Positions 58,962 through 64,000 of a stretch of DNA of 64,000 nt are shown here, piece after piece. The position numbers and the translations under genes were made by a program. Positions within the stretch are counted from its first letter, which is position 1; every line of letters begins with the position of its first letter. The notes under the pieces were generated by a model. It was not told where the DNA came from. It made no database searches and saw nothing but the letters and a program-made list of their open reading frames with translations. The stretch covers positions 62,001 to 126,000 of the forward strand of contig JAWZYV010012355.1 in the NCBI GenBank assembly GCA_038373885.1, in the 5' to 3' direction. This stretch comes from Cheiracanthium punctorium. Its lineage: Eukaryota > Arthropoda > Arachnida > Araneae > Cheiracanthiidae.

Positions 58962-59144
58962 TTAAACTTGCGAATCGGTCGGTGATGTCCTCATAAAAAG
59001 GAGTTTTAATTCGGATATCCATAATTTTAAAAGCTCTTTAAAATTTCCCATGTTTAAAGAATTTTCTCGCTCGCCATGTCCTCTAAATGCCAGTTCTTGC
59101 TTACTTAAAAACAATACTGATTTGATGGGTAATTGTCCATTCAT
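58962..59144 (-). pseudogene. hAT transposase fragment (ZMYM1-like)
   Basis: The minus-strand frame contains FLSKQELAFRGHGERENSLN followed by MGNFKELLKL. This is the LAxQxLAFRGHxExxxSxNxGNFxELL block that precedes the catalytic core in ZMYM1-like hAT transposases, corresponding to QNLAFRG in the element at 39-8608. Flanking sequence goes out of frame at once and no zinc finger or dimerisation block remains in the element, so it is a small relic. It supports the hAT call for 58618-61965. Confidence 0.7.
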
Positions 59145-59396
59145 AAGCGTCTATCCAGGCTCACCTTCTTGATAAATTCAGCAATATAAAGTCGAGAGTT
59201 TTCCGAACATATATTCTCCGTACCCCACCCTCACTTCTCGAGCCAATCAGTCAGTCGAATTCACTGCAGCCGTCGTTTGAAAATCTTTCATCAGCTGTAC
59301 TTAGCTACTAACTCCCTATGCCGGAAAGACTGCTTACAAACTCGTTGCCATGGCAACGGTGCTACCAATTTCTTGATCGGCTATGAGGGCTGTACC

Positions 59397-59445
59397 GAGG
59401 CCTCCGAGAGAGGAGAAAGATTCTTTCTCCTCTCTCGAAGGCCTC
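59397..59445. repeat. 49-bp near-perfect palindrome between 9-bp direct repeats
   Basis: GAGGCCTCCGAGAGAGGAGA (59397) reads into its own complement, with 47 of 49 positions self-complementary. GGCTGTACC flanks it exactly on both sides (59388-59396, 59446-59454). It lies 21 bp outside the fold-back left terminus. Confidence 0.9.
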
Positions 59446-59615
59446 GGCTGTACCAAGACTCATTCATAGTCCGGGAGCCAGCGACAGATTTTGGTCAGTT
59501 ATTTCTTCCCGGCCGATAATTCGTGAGATGATTAAGATAGTTGTGTGTTGAAGCCTCGTGATCGTCAGCTGCCGCACCATGGGTGGGTTGGGCGGCGGCC
59601 GCCTTCCAGACACGT

Positions 59616-59642
59616 AAAAAAAAAAAAAAAAAAAAAAAAAAA
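59616..59642. repeat. A-tract in the fold-back left arm
   Basis: 27 A residues follow CACGTA. The equivalent site in the right arm (about 61566-61581) has a shorter T-run with one C, so the tract has grown or shrunk since the arms were identical. Confidence 0.9.
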
Positions 59643-60290
59643 TTCAGTCATTTCGAAAATTTCTGAAATTATAGTTGGCATAGTACTTGTTTGAAAAAAA
59701 ACCGTCAGCTGGCCAAGCGGCGGTGGATTATACGTCAGCTGCTCATACGAACATGTAAAAAAAAATTTTTTCAGCGATTTCCTCCCGGTTGAAAATTTGA
59801 CAGATGTTAGTTTACATTCTACTTTAAATAAAAAAAAACAAGTCAGCTGGCTGTATGCCGTTGGAAAACCCGTCAGCTGGCACAGTGAAAGTGTGGCGCG
59901 GAAAGGTAGTGTGGCCGCCGCTAGCCTATTTCAATGCACCAGCTGATAGGTTTTCCCCTGGCATACGGCCAGCTGAATTTTTTTATTATGGCAAGAATTA
60001 TGTCAACTATTATTTGACAAATTTTCAACCGGGAGGAAATAACACACTTTATTTTATTGGACACAACACGCTGATAGCCTCAATAATCCTACTATTTTTC
60101 ATAATTATGTATAGAAATATTAAAAAAAACAATCTGTGCTACTTTAAAAACATGAAAATCACCGCCGGTTTCCTCATTTTTAAGCGATTTTTGGCTTTTT
60201 CAGCTCCATTTTATTTCTCCGAGTCAAAAAAGTTTATCATTTGTGTGACAAAATTCGGCTCTGCAAGCGGAAAAGGACGTTATACTGACG

Positions 60291-60554
60291 TTATTTTGGT
60301 GGACTCCTTGGTTTGACGTTAGTTTGGTTGACTCTGTATTTTGGTGGTAAAGCTGTAAAGCTTCTGTAGCACTCGCTGTGGTACAGCTGAAAATCGTTCG
60401 GCTGTGCCGGAATTACTATTTCTTTTCCAACTAAATTATTCTGTTTTCGAATAATTAGAATTTCGCTGCACTTCCCCAAATTTTCTTTATTGAAAGACTT
60501 CAATTTTGAAGTAGCCTTTTTGCAAAAAACGCAAAACGGATTTACAATCGACAT
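60291..60554 (-). pseudogene. N-terminal fragment of a C2HC putative zinc-binding protein in the fold-back centre
   Basis: This 87-codon frame starts at ATG 60554. It has C8-x2-C11 (CVFCKK), C29 in LGKCSEILIIRKQNNL, and H59-x2-C62 in YHSECYRSFTALPPKYR, a probable C2HC zinc-binding module. I recognise this CxxC...KC..IL..RK.NNL....YHxxCYxxFTALPxKY pattern from large uncharacterised transposon-associated proteins in arthropods and cnidarians, recalled without a search. The frame enters the left arm at 60294 and stops at 60291-60293, so the arm junction truncates it and the rest of the gene is missing. It reads leftward, with the right arm as its 5' side. The long frames within the arms (59855-60316 and 61042-61305) mirror one another because of the repeat and are not taken as genes. 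Confidence 0.6.
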
Positions 60555-61973
60555 TTTATTAAGTAATTTAAAGCAGTTCGACAGTCTTTAAGATCCATCC
60601 TTCCGAAACGTTTGGACGGTCTGTTTCCACTGACTATTTCAAAATATCTCCAATTCCAAAATATTAATTTTTATATTCCCAAAATGATCAAATTATGCTA
60701 TTCTGAAAATATGAAATATTTTCGCATTCGAAAGATTTCATTTTGTATACATAGCCATTCTTATGTACAGGCAGACGATTTCTTTGCTTGGCTCGAAGTC
60801 CGCTTATAAATCCTCGATTTATTTTTGAGAAGAAAAATTAAACTGTGTAATCTAGAAAAGCAATTTAAAAGGAAGGTATCACAATTTTTCCTTCAAAGCC
60901 GGATATAACGTCAATATAACGTCCTTTTCCGCTTGCAGAGCCGAATTTTGTCACTCAAATGATAAACTTTTTTGACTCGGAATGGAGCTGAAAATGCCAA
61001 AAAATCGCTTACAAATGAGGAAACCGGTGGTTTTCGTGTTTTTAAAGTAGCACAGATTGTTTTTTTTTAATATTTCTATGCATAATTATGAAAAATAGTA
61101 GGATTATTGAGGATATCAGCGCGTTGTGTCCAATAAAATAAAGTGTGTTATTTCCTCCCGGTTGAAAATTTGTCAAATAATAGTTGACATAATTCTTGCC
61201 ATAATAAAAAAATTCAGCTGGCCGTATGCCGGGGGGAAACCCGTCAGCTGGTGCATTGAAATAGGCTAGTGGCGGCCACACTACCTTTCCGCGCCACACT
61301 TTCACTGTGCCAGCTGACGGGTTTTTCTACCGGCATACAGCCAGCTGACTTGTTTTTTTATTTAAAGTAGAATGTAAACTAACATCTGTCAAATTTTCAA
61401 CCGGGAGGATTTCATTGAAAAAAAAATTTATTTTTTACATGTTCGTATGAGCAGCTGACGTAAATCAACCGCCGCTTGGCCAGCTGACGGTTTTTTTTTT
61501 TTTTCAAACAAGTACTATGCCAACTATTATTTCAGAAATTTTCAACCGGGAGGAAATGACTGAATTTTTTTTCTTTTTTTTACGTGTCTGGAAGGCGGCC
61601 GCCGCCCAACCCACCCATGGTGTGCGGAAGCTGACGATCACCAGGCTTCAGCTTCAACACAGAACCGTATTAATCATCTGAGAAATTATGGGCTGAGAGG
61701 ATTTTGGTCGCAAAAATCTGTCGCTGGCTCCCGGACTATCACAGTTGAATTGCAGGAAGATTAAAGGGCTTTTTTCTGAATGAGCGATCCGGCAGTTACT
61801 ACAGCACGTTGTTTTTTGTTTTAGATTTTTTTTTTTAATTTATCATAGAAATTCCATGTCTAATCTGAATTTAAGAAAGTTAGTAGAATAAATTATTTTA
61901 AAGTATGTGTTGATAATTTCAAGTGCAGCCCGGCTGTACTTGCTGTATCCCACGAGCCGCCACTGATGCCATC

Positions 61974-64000
61974 GTACGAAAGTGTTTGTCCCAGAAGCAG
62001 AATCCATTGTTCTGCAACATGACCTCAAACAGTTGCAAATCTTCTACATCTTGTCCAAACCTGACAGACCACGTAAAAATGCAAAATAAATATAAAAATT
62101 ATACAAAAAGTGAAAAGAGAAGGCATAGCTTACAGGGCACTTCATTTTAATTGTTGTGCAGAATAAATTGTTTTTATTTCTACTTTCTTTATGAGGATAA
62201 AATGTTCGGCAAAGTCTGATTGTTCGAGCAAACGTCAACGTTGGTCCAAAGCTTTCCCCATGAAGCATTCGTCGACGACGTGACGTCATTTGAAACATAA
62301 CTTCTGCTCTCTAAAATTTTCAGGTTAAAAATTCTTGGACAAGGGGTTGGGAGGGTAGTTGTAATCTAACCTCCTCTCCCTTATATACGCTACTGCGAAC
62401 AAATATTTGTACCTTGTGTCTATATATATCAACAAATTATTACAGTATAGGAGCCCACAAAAAGTGCTAATTCTAGGATCTCTGAATCAGACTTTGTTCG
62501 ATTACACAGATAACTGTAATCAATTACAAGAATTGTTATGCATTACGATTTCTAGGAATTCCTATAAAGATTATGATTACTGCATTTTTATCATAACATT
62601 CACTTATCTTAATAAAATCAAATACTAAAAGAATTCGAGAACAACGTAATTTTAAAATGGCATTTCTGTAAAATTTTTAAAATCCTATTTCAGTACAAGC
62701 TATTACAACCGAAATGATTGTAACCGGTAAGAAGTCTGGTCTGAATATCTTAGTTTGGCCCTGTGTACACACTGAAGGCGACTTTCCAACTGTTGTGGAA
62801 CAACAATTAAGAACAACATATTTATTTTATTTATTTCAGATTAATAACAATATTTCTGGAAAACGGAAAGATTGATTTAAGGTACTATACCTTTTAAAGG
62901 GTGTCATGAGTGCAACATAAATATTACGGGAGGAAAAAAGGGGGGGTGGGGGGGATAGCTTCACGCTAAGAAACTCAGTGGGGGAGGGAAACATCTGCCT
63001 CTAATGTTAACCTACTTTCTTTAGTACCGCGTATCGAAAGTTTTGAATTAAAGGTGGGGGGTCGTGCATATAGAAAAAATGATTAGAAATTATCTACTTG
63101 TAGGTCAATGGTGGTCGTGTGCTAGGGAAGAGGTCAACATCCAGGTCTAAACAACCACACCCAAGCGACCTACATGTTTTGAGTGTTGGCGTTAATCTGA
63201 TTTGCCCTTGAAAATAAGATCTATCTGAAGATCATGTGCAATATTATCAGCTTAGATTTGGGCAGTTTGTAGGGATAAAATTTTAAGAAATGGTTCATCA
63301 CCTCTGTTATCCAAATATTGTTTGTTTTTTTTATCGTGTTTATAAACTTCTTATAAAAGTGGTTGCATTTACACGTGTTTGAAAAAATATCTAAAATTAG
63401 AAAGCACTTCATCATCGATGTATCAAAACACATCTTTATCAAATTACTTTCAACACTGAACTGTTGCAGGGATAATTAAGATAGCATCTTAAGTGTTTTG
63501 ATGTATTTTATTTGATCAGTGATGATATTAATAACATTTAGTATAAACGATTCCAAATCATAAAATCGAAAAAAGTTCATTCGGGTAATATCATCCAAAA
63601 TTAGAATTAAAGATTGCAATGTATCAGTAACAATTAAAATATCATTTAAAAAACATTCATTTTAGAACTAAAGTAATTTAACTTTATATTTTTATCTTAA
63701 TCTTTATTTTTGTTCAAATATTATATTTGCACGTCTTCAATTAAAAATAAGAAGAAATAAGGCAAGCGAAAATATTAATGCTATTTTATAAATTTCAGAA
63801 TAGAAAGTTTTATTGGCGATAACTTTCTTGCACATTTTTCAGAAATTTTAATCTGTTTCTATAGTTTTAATTTTTTTGACGGGTATAGCAGTAATAGAAT
63901 AAACTTATCCTACTACTCTAATGATAATGCTATCTGCCAAATCTTATATAAAAAAATCAAAATAAAGATAAATTTGAACAGTTGAAAAAAAGATATTTCA
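61974..64000. other. AT-rich stretch without recognised genes
   Basis: A second TGACGTCA palindrome lies at 62281-62288, and a worn MITE end (reversed CAGTAGCGTATATAAGG) at about 62380-62396. G-run debris is at 62939-62985. Short frames only. Confidence 0.55.

Larger units (their letters stand above)
59466..61739. mobile_element. Fold-back transposon with ~830-bp compound arms
   Basis: The left arm 59466-60294 and right arm 60905-61739 are inverted copies. Outer landmarks are ATAGTCCGGGAGCCAGCGAC, CACCATGGGTGGGTTGGGCG and GGCCGCCTTCCAGACACGT. Inner landmarks are GCAAGCGGAAAAGGACGTTA. Smaller inverted modules lie within each arm, bounded by CCTCCCGGTTGAAAATTTG and its complement and studded with CAGCTG (seven in the left arm, six in the right). 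The outer flanks share TCA only, so a 3-bp TSD is possible. The 610-bp centre carries an N-terminal protein fragment. Superfamily unknown; a short TSD and a Cys-rich N-terminus make Academ-like or Harbinger-like origins conceivable but unproven. Confidence 0.85.
58618..61965 (-). mobile_element. 3.3-kb hAT element carrying a fold-back element
   Basis: The ends CAGTGGCGGCCCGTTG and (right, reversed) CAGTGGCGGCTCGTGG match at 12 of the first 13 bases, and an ACAGCCGG/GCAGCCGG block follows in both. An exact 8-bp TSD, ATGCCATC, is at 58610-58617 and 61966-61973. Inside is a minus-strand hAT-like coding fragment (58962-59144), and most of the length is the fold-back element 59466-61739. Without it about 1.07 kb of hAT remains. 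Confidence 0.88.

Noticed and set aside
59855..60316. 153-codon frame in the left fold-back arm, similar to 61042-61305 on the other strand
   Set aside because: The two frames are similar because the arms are inverted copies. No domain is recognisable and the frame crosses palindromic modules, so similarity is not evidence of coding.

Overview
The window looks like AT-rich intergenic or intronic DNA from an animal, most probably an arthropod. A chelicerate such as a spider is a guess from the repeat types, not something the sequence proves. I recognise no intact host gene, rRNA, functional tRNA or CRISPR array. The supportable content is a dense set of transposable elements, mostly cut-and-paste DNA transposons and their short non-autonomous derivatives (MITEs), with tRNA-derived SINEs, microsatellites and long A/T tracts. 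Many elements can be delimited to the base because terminal inverted repeats (TIRs) and target-site duplications (TSDs) are still readable.

Layout. 39-8608 is an 8.6-kb hAT element with an exact 8-bp TSD (GCTGGCCT). Its minus-strand ZMYM/TTF-type transposase is decayed. It contains a second hAT on the plus strand (408-4864, TSD TTGGTAT), which contains a TA-flanked pogo/Tigger-like element (2582-4260). A MULE-type MITE (7345-7725, 9-bp TSD) sits in a ~160-bp tandem repeat upstream of the outer transposase. From 8.6 to 12 kb there are three short hAT MITEs with exact TSDs, one of them resembling SPIN/Charlie ends, a SINE relic and a 2.1-kb inverted-terminus element. 12-18 kb holds hairpin MITEs and low-complexity DNA. 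18-21.8 kb holds a family built from GCGAGACGAGACAG units, with a 145-bp MITE and a 2.6-kb relative, next to a relic of the fold-back arm found later. 24-29 kb holds more hAT MITEs, two TTAA-flanked piggyBac-like MITEs in mirror orientation around a tRNA-like relic, and two SINEs, one inserted in a MITE with a 13-bp TSD. 30-35 kb holds two mariner-class elements, one an internally deleted derivative retaining both ends of its transposase, plus a Tigger-like fragment. 35-58 kb is mostly featureless AT-rich DNA with scattered MITEs.

The most unusual part is 58.6-62.0 kb. A hAT element (58618-61965, exact TSD ATGCCATC) carries a 2.27-kb fold-back element (59466-61739) with ~830-bp arms, each arm itself made of smaller inverted modules rich in CAGCTG. 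Its centre encodes an 87-codon C2HC putative zinc-binding fragment.

These sequences do not form a pathway. Their relations are insertional: nesting gives relative ages, and autonomous-like and non-autonomous relatives coexist. Open frames outside the elements are short and unrecognised.
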